Assembly: GCA_038213375.1 (NCBI GenBank) | Contig: JBBQTB010000017.1 | Coordinates: 47,395-111,394 of the forward strand | Reading direction: 5' to 3' | Length of the DNA: 64,000 nucleotides | Source of the DNA: JAAUTT01 sp038213375 | GTDB lineage: Bacteria > Bacteroidota > Bacteroidia > Bacteroidales > JAAUTT01 | Shown here: positions 1-9,610 of the stretch, piece after piece | Position numbering within the stretch: the first letter of the stretch is position 1 | How the letters are laid out: every line of letters starts with the position of its first letter | The notes under the pieces: model-generated | Told to the model about the DNA's origin: nothing | The model's database searches: none | The model's input: only the letters and a program-made list of their open reading frames with translations | Position numbers and translations under genes: made by a program

Positions 1-2
1 AG

Positions 3-275
3 CAGCTTCATCCTTTTCGTGCCGAGGGCTTTGTTGAACTTCAGGACTTTGTAAGACAATTTGGTATTGAAAACAGCGGATTGTCTAAATTGTCAGGCAT
101 TATATTGAATTTCAGAATATCAAAGTCGCAGCAATTAACCAATTGGGAAAATGAAGAATTAACACTTCCACAACAATTGTATGCAGCCACCGATGCTTGG
201 GCAGCATTCGAAATCTATAAAACATTAATGAGTATTGAAGTTAGAAATGAGGGTATAGCCACTTCTAACTCCTGA
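3..275 (+). CDS. 3'-5' exonuclease (RNase D/DEDD-type), C-terminal fragment
   Basis: The frame is open from the first bases of the window, so the gene starts upstream. About 90 residues remain. The segment LPQQLYAATDAWAAFEIY matches the last motif (Exo III, YxxxD) of DEDD exonucleases of the DnaQ/RNase D superfamily, where Tyr and Asp help bind the catalytic metals. Family knowledge suggests single-strand DNA or RNA 3'-end trimming; the substrate cannot be told from this tail. The last residues (TSNS) and the stop are encoded by a short heptamer repeat that runs into the intergenic space, so the natural C-terminus may have been extended or changed by repeat slippage. The next gene starts 19 bp downstream on the same strand. 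Confidence 0.75.
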   Translation, partial: QLHPFRAEGFVELQDFVRQFGIENSGLSKLSGIILNFRISKSQQLTNWENEELTLPQQLYAATDAWAAFEIYKTLMSIEVRNEGIATSNS

Positions 276-286
276 CTCCTAACTCC
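265..286 (+). repeat. heptamer tandem repeat (CTAACTC-type, about 3 units)
   Basis: Three units CTAACTC, CTGACTC, CTAACTC follow one another across the exonuclease stop codon and up to the start region of the methyltransferase. Similar short repeats occur at other gene junctions in this window (49932-49958, 55808-55829). Their role is unknown; replication slippage is the simplest origin. Confidence 0.7.
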
Positions 287-294
287 AATTGCAA

Positions 295-1470
295 ATGATT
301 AAAATAATACTAAAACCCGGCAAGGAACAGTCGGTGTTGCGGTTTCATCCCTGGATATTTTCAGGTGCTATAAAAAAGACCGAAGGGAATCCGGCCGAGG
401 GTGATCTGGTGGAATTATATTCGGCAAACGACCAATTTCTTGCTATTGGTCACTACCAGATAGGATCAATAACTGTGCGAATCATTTCTTTTGAACAAGT
501 CGCTATCGATTCAGGTTTCTGGTATCAAAAGCTTCAACAGGCATATCAGGTGCGAAAAACCATTGGAGTTGCTGAAAATCCTCAGAATAACGTATATCGC
601 CTCATACATGGCGAAGGTGATGGTTTGCCGGGTCTTATTATTGATATTTATAACGATACCGCGGTGATGCAGATGCATTCAGTTGGAATGTTTCGAACCA
701 GACAAATATTAGCACAGACGTTAAAAGATCTTTTCGGAGACAAAGTCAAAGCTGTTTACGATAAGAGTGAGTCAACCATTCCCTTCAAAGCCAATACCGG
801 CGCTAAAAACGAATATGTGTTAGGGAATAGTCAACCCTGTGAAGTATTGGAATACAACAATAAATTTATGGTTGATTGGATTGAAGGCCAGAAAACTGGT
901 TTTTTTATCGATCAACGGGAAAATCGAAAGTTGGTTGAAAGTTATTCTAAGGACAGATGTGTTTTGAACATGTTTTGTTATACCGGAGGATTTTCGGTAT
1001 ACGCTATCAGAGGCGGAGCTAAATTGGTGCATTCGGTGGATAGTTCAGACAAAGCTGTTGAGCTTACCAAACAAAACGTAGCAAGTAATTTTGCCGATGC
1101 TAACCATGAAGCATTTGCTGAGGATGCGTTTGAATATTTGAATAAGATTGAAGATAAATACGATTTAATTATACTTGATCCGCCTGCATTTGCCAAGCAT
1201 CACGATGCACTCACCAATGCCTTGCAGGGCTATAAACGCATTAATGCCAAAGCGATATCAAAAATAAAACCCGGTGGAATTATTTTTACATTTTCCTGTT
1301 CGCAAGTGGTAAATAAGGATCAATTCAGACAGGCAGTGTTTTCCGGAGCGGCTATGTCAAAGCGGAGCGTGAGGATTCTCCACCAGCTTACACAACCTTC
1401 CGATCATCCCGTAAGCATTTATCATCCGGAAGGTGAATATTTGAAGGGGTTGGTGCTATATGTGGAATAA
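295..1470 (+). CDS. rlmI: Class I SAM-dependent rRNA methyltransferase, RlmI-like
   Basis: The 391-residue protein has an N-terminal PUA-type RNA-binding region (about 1-75), then a RlmI-like fold and a Rossmann methyltransferase domain. Visible motifs are NMFCYTGGFSVYA (SAM-binding motif I), ILDPPAFAK (motif IV) and FSCSQ, whose Cys is the expected catalytic nucleophile of RNA m5C methyltransferases. Length matches E. coli RlmI (396 aa), which makes m5C1962 of 23S rRNA; that specificity is inferred from family, not seen. The ATG at 295 is preferred over an in-frame TTG two codons upstream because family members start with an MxKIxLK-like strand. It probably forms a loose unit with the exonuclease upstream. 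Confidence 0.85.
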   Translation: MIKIILKPGKEQSVLRFHPWIFSGAIKKTEGNPAEGDLVELYSANDQFLAIGHYQIGSITVRIISFEQVAIDSGFWYQKLQQAYQVRKTIGVAENPQNNVYRLIHGEGDGLPGLIIDIYNDTAVMQMHSVGMFRTRQILAQTLKDLFGDKVKAVYDKSESTIPFKANTGAKNEYVLGNSQPCEVLEYNNKFMVDWIEGQKTGFFIDQRENRKLVESYSKDRCVLNMFCYTGGFSVYAIRGGAKLVHSVDSSDKAVELTKQNVASNFADANHEAFAEDAFEYLNKIEDKYDLIILDPPAFAKHHDALTNALQGYKRINAKAISKIKPGGIIFTFSCSQVVNKDQFRQAVFSGAAMSKRSVRILHQLTQPSDHPVSIYHPEGEYLKGLVLYVE

Positions 1471-1565
1471 ACAAATGAATGATAATACTGAAATGTGCAG
1501 ACATTAAATTTATTTTTCCATTTCTTCATCTTCTTACCGGGTCTTTTTTCTTCATAAAAATCTGT

Positions 1566-1573
1566 TACTTTTG
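1566..1573 (+). promoter_or_regulatory. putative -7 promoter element (TACTTTTG) for ruvX
   Basis: TACTTTTG matches the Bacteroidota sigma-ABfr -7 consensus TAnnTTTG exactly and lies 26 bp before the TTG start of the next gene, giving a short leader. No clear TTG -33 element is seen at the expected spacing, so this is moderate evidence only. Confidence 0.45.
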
Positions 1574-1599
1574 ACATCATTTTTTAAACTTTATCATCA

Positions 1600-2019
1600 T
1601 TGGGACGAATTATTGCTTTGGATTATGGGTTAAAACGTGTTGGAATGGCTGTTACCGATCCGTCGAAGATTATTGCCAACAGTCTTACCACCATAGAAAC
1701 GCCCAAAGTTTTGGATTTTCTGGCCGATTATTTCTCGAAAGAAAAGGTTGAACTTATGGTAATTGGTTTGCCCCGACAAATGAACAATACACTTTCGGAA
1801 TCGGCGCCTGCCATTAAGGAATTTGTGGTGAAGTTTTTGAAACGCTTTCCAGAAATGCCTGTAGAATATGCTGACGAGAGGTTTACTTCGAAACTTGCAG
1901 TTCAGGCAATGGTACTTGGAGGTGTTAAGAAAAAGGATCGACAAAATAAAGCATTGATAGACGCGGTAAGCGCTACAATTATTTTGCAGTCCTATCTCGA
2001 AAGCTTACAAAATCGATAA
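1600..2019 (+). CDS. ruvX: YqgF/RuvX family putative Holliday junction resolvase / pre-16S nuclease
   Basis: The 139-residue protein has the RNase H-like fold signature of YqgF: ALDYGLKRVGMAV at the N-terminus (first catalytic Asp), YADERFTS in the middle and ALIDAVSATIILQSYL at the C-terminus (last catalytic Asp). E. coli YqgF processes the 5' end of pre-16S rRNA and was also described as a putative resolvase; which role dominates here cannot be told. The start is a TTG: no ATG lies nearby in frame, and initiation there gives MGRIIALDYG, the usual family N-terminus. It is followed on the same strand, after 63 bp, by peptide deformylase. Confidence 0.9.
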   Translation: MGRIIALDYGLKRVGMAVTDPSKIIANSLTTIETPKVLDFLADYFSKEKVELMVIGLPRQMNNTLSESAPAIKEFVVKFLKRFPEMPVEYADERFTSKLAVQAMVLGGVKKKDRQNKALIDAVSATIILQSYLESLQNR

Positions 2020-2082
2020 AAAATTCAAACATACAATTCACTTGGTTGTTAAGGTATAAAAAAAGAACATTTTAGATAGAGT

Positions 2083-2637
2083 ATGATATTACCGGTTTAT
2101 GTATTTGGTTCGCCCATACTACGCAGAATTTCAGTTGATATAGATAAGGATTACAAAGGATTACAAATATTTATGGACGACTTATGGGAAACCATGTATA
2201 AGTCCGATGGGTTAGGATTGGCTGCTCCTCAAGTTGGGAAATCGATCCGAATGTTTGTTATTGATGCGTCACCGCTTGTTGAAGACGACCCCACACTGAA
2301 AGATTTCAAAAAGATTTTTATCAATGCCCGAATTACTGAAAAGTCAGATGACGAATGGGCTTTTACCGAAGGTTGTTTGAGTATCCCGAATATCCGGGAG
2401 GAAATATATCGTCCCTCAAAAATCCGTATTGAATATTACGATGAAAACTGGGCGTTCCATGATGAATATTTCGATGGTATTCCGGCAAGGATTATTCAGC
2501 ACGAATATGACCACCTTGAAGGCTTGATGTTTGTCGACAAGATATCTCCACTAAGAAGGAGATTGCTAATGGGCAAACTTACTGCCATCACAAAAGGTAA
2601 AGTGGATGTAAGTTATAAGATTAAAATTCCGAGATAG
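2083..2637 (+). CDS. def: Peptide deformylase
   Basis: The enzyme removes the formyl group from the N-terminal Met of nascent proteins. All three family motifs are present in 184 residues: GLGLAAPQVG (motif 1), EGCLSIP (motif 2, Cys metal ligand) and QHEYDHLEG (motif 3, HExxH-type with two His ligands and the catalytic Glu). Fe2+ or a related metal is expected. The length fits bacterial deformylases. The stop lies next to the stop of the converging acyl-CoA ligase gene (one base between them), so transcription from the two sides meets here; no strong terminator is visible. Confidence 0.97.
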   Translation: MILPVYVFGSPILRRISVDIDKDYKGLQIFMDDLWETMYKSDGLGLAAPQVGKSIRMFVIDASPLVEDDPTLKDFKKIFINARITEKSDDEWAFTEGCLSIPNIREEIYRPSKIRIEYYDENWAFHDEYFDGIPARIIQHEYDHLEGLMFVDKISPLRRRLLMGKLTAITKGKVDVSYKIKIPR

Positions 2638-2638
2638 T

Positions 2639-4426
2639 TCACAAATCCTCATTTTTTGTAGCGTATATTTCATCAATAATTGTCTTGTATTTATCGTTAA
2701 TATATTTTCTTTTTAATTTTAGTGTTGGAGACAATTCTCCGGTAAGTTGGCTCCATTCTTCAGCTACCAATCTGAACCGCTTAATGTGTTCAGTTTGACC
2801 AAGAATTGAATTGATCTGGTTGACCTCTTTTTGAATTCGATCTATTACCTTTGGATCATGGATTAATTCCATGTTATCGCGAAAATTAATATGATGAAGG
2901 TAACACCAGTTGTGCAAAAATGTAAAATTAGGAGAAATAAGGGCACTGGCGTATTTTTCATTTTCACCAATCACCATAATCTGTTCAATAAAAATAGATT
3001 CTTTGAACTTATTTTCGCAAACCTGCGGTGCAACGTATTTCCCGCTCGATAGTTTAAATATCTCTTTTTTACGATCGGTTATTTTCAGGTACTTCTCCTC
3101 TTGCATTAATCCAATATCACCCGTATGTAGCCATCCGTGGGTGTCAATTACTTCACTGGTAAGGTCGGGAGCTTTGTAATAACCCATCATCACATTTGGC
3201 CCTTTACATAATATTTCTCCATCATCGGCTATTTTTACCTCAACACCTGAGAGAATGGGGCCCACAGTTCCAAATTTTATTTCGCCCGTGGTTGGGTTAT
3301 TTACAGCAATTACAGGGCTTGATTCTGTAAGCCCATATCCCTCAATTACTTCAAGGCCTGCGGCTGTAAAAACACGAGCCAATCTCATTTGCAAGGCAGC
3401 TCCACCAGAAACAATAATTTTTACGTTTCCACCCAGTGCCTCCCTCCATTTCGAAAAAATCAGATTATCAGCAATTTTTAGTTTTTTATGATAAAGCCAG
3501 CCATTTTCCATATTTCGCTTGTATTGTAAGGCCAGGTCGACAGCCAGAAAAAAGATTAGTTTTTTCAGATATGGCAAGTCCTTTCCTTTTCCAATTATTC
3601 CATCGTAAACGCGCTCCAGCAACCGGGGTACAGTGCTAAATATATCTGGTTTTATCTCTTTCATGTTATTGAGAATCGTTCCCATGTTCTCGGCATAATA
3701 AATACTCAATCCTTTGTATTGATAATGATAATTTACCACTCGTTCAAAAACATGACATATAGGAAGAAAACTTAGTGCTATATGTCTGGAATCCAGAGGC
3801 TGAATATTGGCAACACTGACAAAATTTGAAACAATATTTTGGTGAGATAACATTACCCCTTTTGGAATGCCCGTGGTTCCGGAAGTATAAATCAGGGTGG
3901 CAAGATCGCCGGGTTGCACAGCACATTTAATTTTCTCTAATTCAGTAATCCATGTTTCGGCATTTTCTTTGCCCGTTTCGATGATTTCAGTCCAGTTTTT
4001 AGCCCCGTCAATTAGGTTAAACGTATAGATTGCTTCGATAGATGAAACCTTGGTTACAATAGGTTTGAGTTTTTCGTAAAGAATTTTGTCGGAAACAATA
4101 AGAATCTTTGGCTCGGAATGATGAAAAATATAAGAGAAATCGTCGTAACTGATCGTTGGGTAAACCGGAACATGAACAACTCCGGCTTGTGCCATTCCGA
4201 GGTCAACAATGTTCCATTCGGGTCGATTATTGGAAATAGTTGCAATCTTATCGCCTGGTTTAAAACCCATTGATAATAATCCGTAGCTAAAATTGTTAGC
4301 TTTTTCAATGTAATCATGTGTGGAATAACGAATCCAGTTTCCATCCTGTTTTCCGGCGAGTGCATCTTTTTTTTCAGGAAAGTTAGTCTTGTACCTTTCC
4401 AGCAGATCAAAGGTTCTTCTTACCAT
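2639..4426 (-). CDS. AMP-forming acyl-CoA synthetase (long-chain fatty acid--CoA ligase, FadD-like)
   Basis: This 595-residue ANL-superfamily enzyme activates a carboxylic acid, probably a long-chain fatty acid, to an acyl-adenylate and then to acyl-CoA. The adenylate P-loop LIYTSGTTGIPKGVMLSH lies near residue 175-195, the GYGLTESSPV motif near 365, the ribose-binding HTGDIG segment near 440 and the hinge region RKKEIFKLSSGKY near 455-467, which supplies core residues of the C-terminal domain. Bacteroidota usually carry several such paralogues, so the substrate is uncertain. It stands alone on the minus strand, 82 bp from the patatin gene, with a good -7 element just upstream. Confidence 0.9.
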   Translation of the reverse strand: MVRRTFDLLERYKTNFPEKKDALAGKQDGNWIRYSTHDYIEKANNFSYGLLSMGFKPGDKIATISNNRPEWNIVDLGMAQAGVVHVPVYPTISYDDFSYIFHHSEPKILIVSDKILYEKLKPIVTKVSSIEAIYTFNLIDGAKNWTEIIETGKENAETWITELEKIKCAVQPGDLATLIYTSGTTGIPKGVMLSHQNIVSNFVSVANIQPLDSRHIALSFLPICHVFERVVNYHYQYKGLSIYYAENMGTILNNMKEIKPDIFSTVPRLLERVYDGIIGKGKDLPYLKKLIFFLAVDLALQYKRNMENGWLYHKKLKIADNLIFSKWREALGGNVKIIVSGGAALQMRLARVFTAAGLEVIEGYGLTESSPVIAVNNPTTGEIKFGTVGPILSGVEVKIADDGEILCKGPNVMMGYYKAPDLTSEVIDTHGWLHTGDIGLMQEEKYLKITDRKKEIFKLSSGKYVAPQVCENKFKESIFIEQIMVIGENEKYASALISPNFTFLHNWCYLHHINFRDNMELIHDPKVIDRIQKEVNQINSILGQTEHIKRFRLVAEEWSQLTGELSPTLKLKRKYINDKYKTIIDEIYATKNEDL

Positions 4427-4447
4427 TATGTTAGTTTATGTGCGACA

Positions 4448-4455
4448 CAAATATA
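4448..4455 (-). promoter_or_regulatory. putative -7 promoter element (TATATTTG) for the acyl-CoA ligase
   Basis: On the minus strand TATATTTG is a perfect TAnnTTTG match 22 bases before the ATG at 4426. A convincing -33 TTG is not seen. Confidence 0.45.
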
Positions 4456-4508
4456 TAAAAAACCATATTTTAAGTAGTGTGTATTTCGCTGATGCGTTTT
4501 TGAGGTTA

Positions 4509-6713
4509 TCAGAAAAAATACCCAATTTTTATTTCTACAAAAAACTCATTTGATACACTTCCTTTAGCGACAGTGGCTTCGATGGGACCAATAATTGTTT
4601 TAATGCCTGCTGAAATTCCGAAGCCTGTATACACATCATTGAAATTTAACAATTGGTGATATAGAAGCGATGTATTAGCCACATTTGCACGTAGTGTAAC
4701 AAACTTGTCGACCCAAGGTTCGAAGCGGATTCCAAGTTGACCTGAAAGTAAGTTCTGCCCCGAAGCTTCCATGAATTTTAATCCCGAAAAGGGGAAAATA
4801 TTATTCTCATATGGGTGAGCAGCGCCCAAATAAAACCAGTATGCATTGTGTATACTGCTTCCGGAAACGGCACCACCATTAAGCGAGATTAATGTGGTAA
4901 TGCGGTCTGAAAGCTTTACCGCCTTATTATACGATAATATGATCCTGAAAAATGATTTATTCCAATTATTGGGTGAAGCATATTTTCCGTCTATTATGTA
5001 TTTAATTTCTCCATAAAACTGATCTCCTTTTTTTGGGAATACAATTCGATCGTATGTATCGAAGCGGCAGCGCAGATAGGTGCTCAGTATATTGGCATTA
5101 TAATTCACCGAGTCTTCAGCTCCAACTTTTGATTCAATATGGATAATTTCGCCCTGCAAACCTGCTGTTAGCAATAAATAATTTGAAACCGAAGATCGAA
5201 TTTCAACTTCACCCAGATAATGGAAAAAATTGTAGTTGGACAGTATTTTGCCATGACTGTCGAAATAATTTGCCTGAAATTTGTTATAGCTGAGTTTTGT
5301 ACCAAAACCAATATTTGGTTTTATAGGCGTTTGAATGTTATATTTAGCTATAACTGCGGGATATTCACCAAGTTTAAGATCAATCATAAGTTTAGACCCT
5401 TGACCAAGGAAATTGCGAATGGTATTATTTAGCAGAATAGCTGCTTTTAAATTGTTGTCGTAGTTTAAACTGAATTTAAAGATGTTGGTATTTTGTTCTT
5501 TAACCTGAATCACAAGGTTTGATGAATTATGCCGTGGCTCAATTTTGTAATTTACTGATTCAAAAAAGCGGCTGCCGTAGATCCGGTTAATTCCCTTCTC
5601 CAAATATTCAAGTGTAATCCATGAAGAATCGGCAATTTGTAGGTTACCTAAAACCAAACTTTTCGAAACTTTGCTTAATCCTTCGATGGTTACATGTGAT
5701 ACAAACAGTGAGTTAAGTTCCCTGGGACGTATTACTTCCTTTACTGTTGGTGAAATTTTATTCAGCGAATCGGCCAAATGTTTTAATTGTGGGAAAATCT
5801 TACGGGCAGCTCTTTCACCGGCAATGATTAACGAATCCACAGCATCAAAACTAAACATGTTGTAGATACTGAGGTCGGGTTCAATAATAAAGTTACAGTA
5901 TTTATTTTGCTCTTTATTCGACATGAAAATCTGATAGGTAGATGCCTGATCCATAATCTGAAGTGCCGAGTTTAACTGAATGCGGTTATAAAGCCCGGAT
6001 GAAACATTTACTCCAATAATTATGTCGGCACCCATGTCTTTTGCGTCCTGGGCCGGAAAGTTTCGTAAAACTCCACCATCAACCAGCATGCGGTTGTCTA
6101 TCTCAAACGGAGTAAACATTGATGGAATAGCCATGCTCGCCCGGATTGCATCGGGCAGAAAACCACTTTTTAAAACTACAGGTTCCACTTTCTCGATGTC
6201 GGTAGCAATGCAACGGAATGGAATGGGTAACTTGTCAAAATCAGTAATATTGTGAACCGGCCATGTTAAATGTGATAACAACATGGATACATTTTGACCT
6301 GCAACTAATCCTTTTGGGATTATAATTTTACCTTTTAGGATAGGAAATTCTCCAACATATTTACCATCTTCATCTTTTTCTTCAATAGAAATGTTTTGTC
6401 GTGAGATTTTATCGAACATAACTTCATTCCAATTGATATGATGGCAGATGGACTCAATTTGTTTTGCTGAATAACCACATGCATATAAGCCGCCAACAAT
6501 GCTTCCCATGCTGGTTCCGGTGATGTAATCGATAGGCATTCCCGCTTCTTCAAGCACTTTTAAAACACCAATATGTGCAAGACCTTTTGCTCCACCACCA
6601 CTCAATACCAATCCTATTTTGGGCCTGGTTTTCTCATTTGATTGGGAATGTAAAACGCCTGCTGCAAATACAATAATGTAAAACAGAGCAATAAGGTGTT
6701 TTGGAAATTTCAT
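4509..6713 (-). CDS. Patatin-like phospholipase fused to POTRA and Omp85 barrel (type Vd secretion family)
   Basis: The protein (734 aa from the preferred start) has a signal peptide at 1-23, a patatin domain from about 30 to 300, a POTRA-like region about 345-420 and a C-terminal 16-strand-type Omp85 barrel ending in an aromatic residue (GYFF). The lipase signature is complete: oxyanion loop SGGGAKG (38-44), nucleophile elbow GTSMG with Ser68, and catalytic Asp in VDGGVLRNFP near 215. Pseudomonas PlpD and Fusobacterium FplA have the same domain order (type Vd autotransporters). Expected place: outer membrane, with phospholipase A1 activity. The start at 6713 is chosen because it begins the signal peptide; an upstream in-frame ATG at 6761 would bury it behind 16 residues. 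Confidence 0.9.
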   Translation of the reverse strand: MKFPKHLIALFYIIVFAAGVLHSQSNEKTRPKIGLVLSGGGAKGLAHIGVLKVLEEAGMPIDYITGTSMGSIVGGLYACGYSAKQIESICHHINWNEVMFDKISRQNISIEEKDEDGKYVGEFPILKGKIIIPKGLVAGQNVSMLLSHLTWPVHNITDFDKLPIPFRCIATDIEKVEPVVLKSGFLPDAIRASMAIPSMFTPFEIDNRMLVDGGVLRNFPAQDAKDMGADIIIGVNVSSGLYNRIQLNSALQIMDQASTYQIFMSNKEQNKYCNFIIEPDLSIYNMFSFDAVDSLIIAGERAARKIFPQLKHLADSLNKISPTVKEVIRPRELNSLFVSHVTIEGLSKVSKSLVLGNLQIADSSWITLEYLEKGINRIYGSRFFESVNYKIEPRHNSSNLVIQVKEQNTNIFKFSLNYDNNLKAAILLNNTIRNFLGQGSKLMIDLKLGEYPAVIAKYNIQTPIKPNIGFGTKLSYNKFQANYFDSHGKILSNYNFFHYLGEVEIRSSVSNYLLLTAGLQGEIIHIESKVGAEDSVNYNANILSTYLRCRFDTYDRIVFPKKGDQFYGEIKYIIDGKYASPNNWNKSFFRIILSYNKAVKLSDRITTLISLNGGAVSGSSIHNAYWFYLGAAHPYENNIFPFSGLKFMEASGQNLLSGQLGIRFEPWVDKFVTLRANVANTSLLYHQLLNFNDVYTGFGISAGIKTIIGPIEATVAKGSVSNEFFVEIKIGYFF

Positions 6714-6842
6714 TGGTCGAAAATACAAGGGCGTATACTTATAAATAATTTTAAATCCCAATCACTTAAAAAGGAACAATAACCGGATCTGTAATCAAGT
6801 TAGAAGTCTTAAAAGTCATTAAGCTTTACCGAACGACAATAG

Positions 6843-9464
6843 TCATCCCATAACAATGGATTTCGCTTTTGCTAAGGCCGCATTAATACCTTGAGACTTT
6901 TTACCTCCGGCGGTAGCAAAAAACGGCTGGCCACCTCCGCCACCTTCAATCTCTTTAGATATTTCACGAATGATATTAATAGCATTCAGGCCATTGGCTT
7001 TTACAATGTTCTCCGAAATCATAACTGCCAGATTGGCTTTACCATCAATTTCTGTTGCCAGCACTAAAACCAAATCATTAAAATTAGCTTTTATGAGGTA
7101 AGCCAGATCTTTAAGACTCTGGGCAGAATCAATCGATACCTTTTCGCCAATAAAATTTAACTCTCCAATTTTCTGACATTTAGAGGCTAACAATTTTGCA
7201 GTTTGCAGGTTGCGTTCTTTCTGCATGATTTCTACGTGTTTTTGCAATGCAGTGTTATTATCAATCAGACTTTCTAGTCCTTTCAATACATCAACAGGGT
7301 TTTTCAACAATTCGCTCACTTTTTTTAATGTGTTGTTCTGCTGAGTAATGAATTCTTCAGCTTTTGGCCCGGTAATGGCTTCGATACGTCTTATACCGGC
7401 GGCAATGGCGCTTTCTGATACAATTTTAAAAAAACCTATATTGCCGGTTGATTTTACATGTGTTCCACCGCAAAGTTCAATCGATTCTCCAAATTGAACC
7501 ACACGAACATTTTCGCCATATTTTTCACCAAACAACATCATGGCTCCAAGCTTTTTAGCTTCATCAATCGGGTAGTGTCGTTTTTCGGCAAGGGGAATAT
7601 TTTCACGAATTTTCGCGTTCACCATTGATTCTACCAGTTGAATTTCCTCGTGAGTCATTTTCTGGAAATGTGAAAAGTCGAATCTCAGATAATCGGGGCT
7701 TACCAGCGATCCCTTCTGTTCAATATGTAAACCCAGCACATCCCGTAATGCCTTTTGCAGTAAATGTGTGGATGAGTGATTGTTTTGAATTTGCGAACGG
7801 TTATCGATATCTACAATGGCTGTGAATTTTCCGGCGAGTTTTTCCGGTAATTTGTCGGAGATATGGATAATAAGGTTGTTTTCACGAACGGTATATATAA
7901 TTTCAATTCGTTCATTTACTGATTCAATCCATCCGGTATCGCCCACCTGACCGCCGCTTTCGCCATAAAACGGAGTTTTGTCGAACACCAACTGAAAACT
8001 CACTTTGTTTTTAGTTGTAACTTTCCGATATCGGGTAATAATAATATCAGTTTGGGTTGTATCGTAACCAACAAATTCTGAAGTATCGGAACCAGCTATG
8101 GTTATCCAGTCTTCAGTATCAACCACTGCAGCAGCACGAGAGCGGTTTTTCTGAATTTCCATCTCCGCTTTAAATTCATCGTTGTTTAACGACAAATTAT
8201 TTTCGCGCAGAATTAACTCCGTCAGATCGAGTGGGAAACCAAAAGTGTCGTAAAGCTCAAAAGCTGCTTTACCGCTAACAACTAAAGAACCTTCGCTTTT
8301 TGTTTTTTGCATCATTTGTTCAATGAGCCTGATTCCTGTTTCCAGGGTTCGAAGAAAGGACAATTCTTCCTCCTTAATTACCCGTTGAATAAGTTGTTGC
8401 TGAGCTTTTAGTTCGGGATAGGCGTCGCCCATGGCACGGATAAGAGAGGGAATAAGAGAATAGATAAATGGTTCGCGCATGTTGAGAAACGTAAATCCAT
8501 AACGAACAGCCCGGCGTAAAAGGCGTCGAATAACATACCCTGCTTTATTGTTCGAAGGAATTTGACCGTCGGCAATGGCAAATGCAATTGCCCTAAGATG
8601 GTCGGCAACCACTCTCATGGCAATATCTATCTCTTCATTTATGCCATATTTCTTGTTTGTAACCAGTTCAATTTCTTTTATAATTACCTGAAACAGATCA
8701 ATATCATAATTCGAATCTTTCTTTTGAATAACCCGGCAAAGTCGTTCGAAGCCCATCCCTGTATCAACGTGTTTGGAAGGGAGTTGCTCCAGTTCGCCTG
8801 AGGCTTTTCGATTGTATTGGATAAATACATTGTTCCATATTTCGATTACCAGCGGGTGGCTTTCGTTTACCAGTTCTCGACCCGGGATTTTAGCAATTTC
8901 ACTATCGGGGCGAAGATCAATGTGGATTTCGGAACATGGTCCGCAAGGCCCCTGATCACCCATCTCCCAAAAATTATCCTTTTTCGAGCCATCAATTATT
9001 TTATCATTCGAAACGTGTTTTGCCCATATTTGAGCGGCTTCCTCGTCTCTATCAAGTTTTTCCGATATGTCGCCGCCAAAAACGGTAACATAAAGTCTGT
9101 CTTTATCAATCTTCAATACATCAGTAAGATATTCCCATGCCCAATCAATTGCTTCAGATTTAAAATAATCGCCAAACGACCAGTTACCAAGCATTTCGAA
9201 CATTGTATGGTGATAGGTGTCATGACCTACTTCTTCCAAATCGTTATGTTTACCCGATACCCTTAGGCATTTTTGGCTATCGGCAATTCGGGTGTATTTG
9301 GCTGGTTCGTTACCCAGAAAAAGGTCTTTAAACTGGTTCATACCAGCATTAGTAAACATTAATGTAGGGTCGTTTTTAACAACTAAAGGAGCTGACGGAA
9401 ATATTTTATGGCCTTTCGATTCGAAAAATTTCATGAACGAATCTCTGATTTCATATGAATTCAT
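6843..9464 (-). CDS. alaS: Alanine--tRNA ligase
   Basis: AlaRS charges tRNA-Ala. The 873-residue length is standard. The N-terminal class II catalytic core includes SAPLVVKNDPTLMFTNAGMN and RVVADHLRAIAFAIADG. The editing domain has the zinc-binding pairs HSSTHLL and CGGTH, and the C-terminal C-Ala/DHHA1 region ends in the glycine-rich GGGGGQPFFATAGGK. No truncation is seen. The gene lies 129 bp upstream of the patatin gene on the same strand and is divergent from the M23 peptidase gene. Confidence 0.98.
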   Translation of the reverse strand: MNSYEIRDSFMKFFESKGHKIFPSAPLVVKNDPTLMFTNAGMNQFKDLFLGNEPAKYTRIADSQKCLRVSGKHNDLEEVGHDTYHHTMFEMLGNWSFGDYFKSEAIDWAWEYLTDVLKIDKDRLYVTVFGGDISEKLDRDEEAAQIWAKHVSNDKIIDGSKKDNFWEMGDQGPCGPCSEIHIDLRPDSEIAKIPGRELVNESHPLVIEIWNNVFIQYNRKASGELEQLPSKHVDTGMGFERLCRVIQKKDSNYDIDLFQVIIKEIELVTNKKYGINEEIDIAMRVVADHLRAIAFAIADGQIPSNNKAGYVIRRLLRRAVRYGFTFLNMREPFIYSLIPSLIRAMGDAYPELKAQQQLIQRVIKEEELSFLRTLETGIRLIEQMMQKTKSEGSLVVSGKAAFELYDTFGFPLDLTELILRENNLSLNNDEFKAEMEIQKNRSRAAAVVDTEDWITIAGSDTSEFVGYDTTQTDIIITRYRKVTTKNKVSFQLVFDKTPFYGESGGQVGDTGWIESVNERIEIIYTVRENNLIIHISDKLPEKLAGKFTAIVDIDNRSQIQNNHSSTHLLQKALRDVLGLHIEQKGSLVSPDYLRFDFSHFQKMTHEEIQLVESMVNAKIRENIPLAEKRHYPIDEAKKLGAMMLFGEKYGENVRVVQFGESIELCGGTHVKSTGNIGFFKIVSESAIAAGIRRIEAITGPKAEEFITQQNNTLKKVSELLKNPVDVLKGLESLIDNNTALQKHVEIMQKERNLQTAKLLASKCQKIGELNFIGEKVSIDSAQSLKDLAYLIKANFNDLVLVLATEIDGKANLAVMISENIVKANGLNAINIIREISKEIEGGGGGQPFFATAGGKKSQGINAALAKAKSIVMG

Positions 9465-9538
9465 ATAATGATTTGATTTATTTATTGTTGATTTATGCTA
9501 TTTCGTGTATGTTTTTATTAAACTTGTCAAATATTTTG

Positions 9539-9546
9539 CAAAATTA
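9539..9546 (-). promoter_or_regulatory. putative -7 element (TAATTTTG) for alaS
   Basis: On the minus strand TAATTTTG fits TAnnTTTG, 74 bases upstream of the alaS start in the 146-bp divergent region. There is no clear -33 TTG at the right distance. Confidence 0.3.
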
Positions 9547-9610
9547 ATATTTTCAATTAGATTTGTTGTCTTCTTGAGTAATAGTAACATTATCAAACAC
9601 AAGGAATAAG

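Noticed and set aside
4054..4410. 118-codon minus-strand ORF inside the acyl-CoA ligase gene
   Set aside because: It is a frame shadow of the conserved ligase; composition and motifs support only the longer gene.
8817..9266. 149-codon plus-strand ORF opposite alaS
   Set aside because: It is antisense to a conserved catalytic core and has no protein-like signature.
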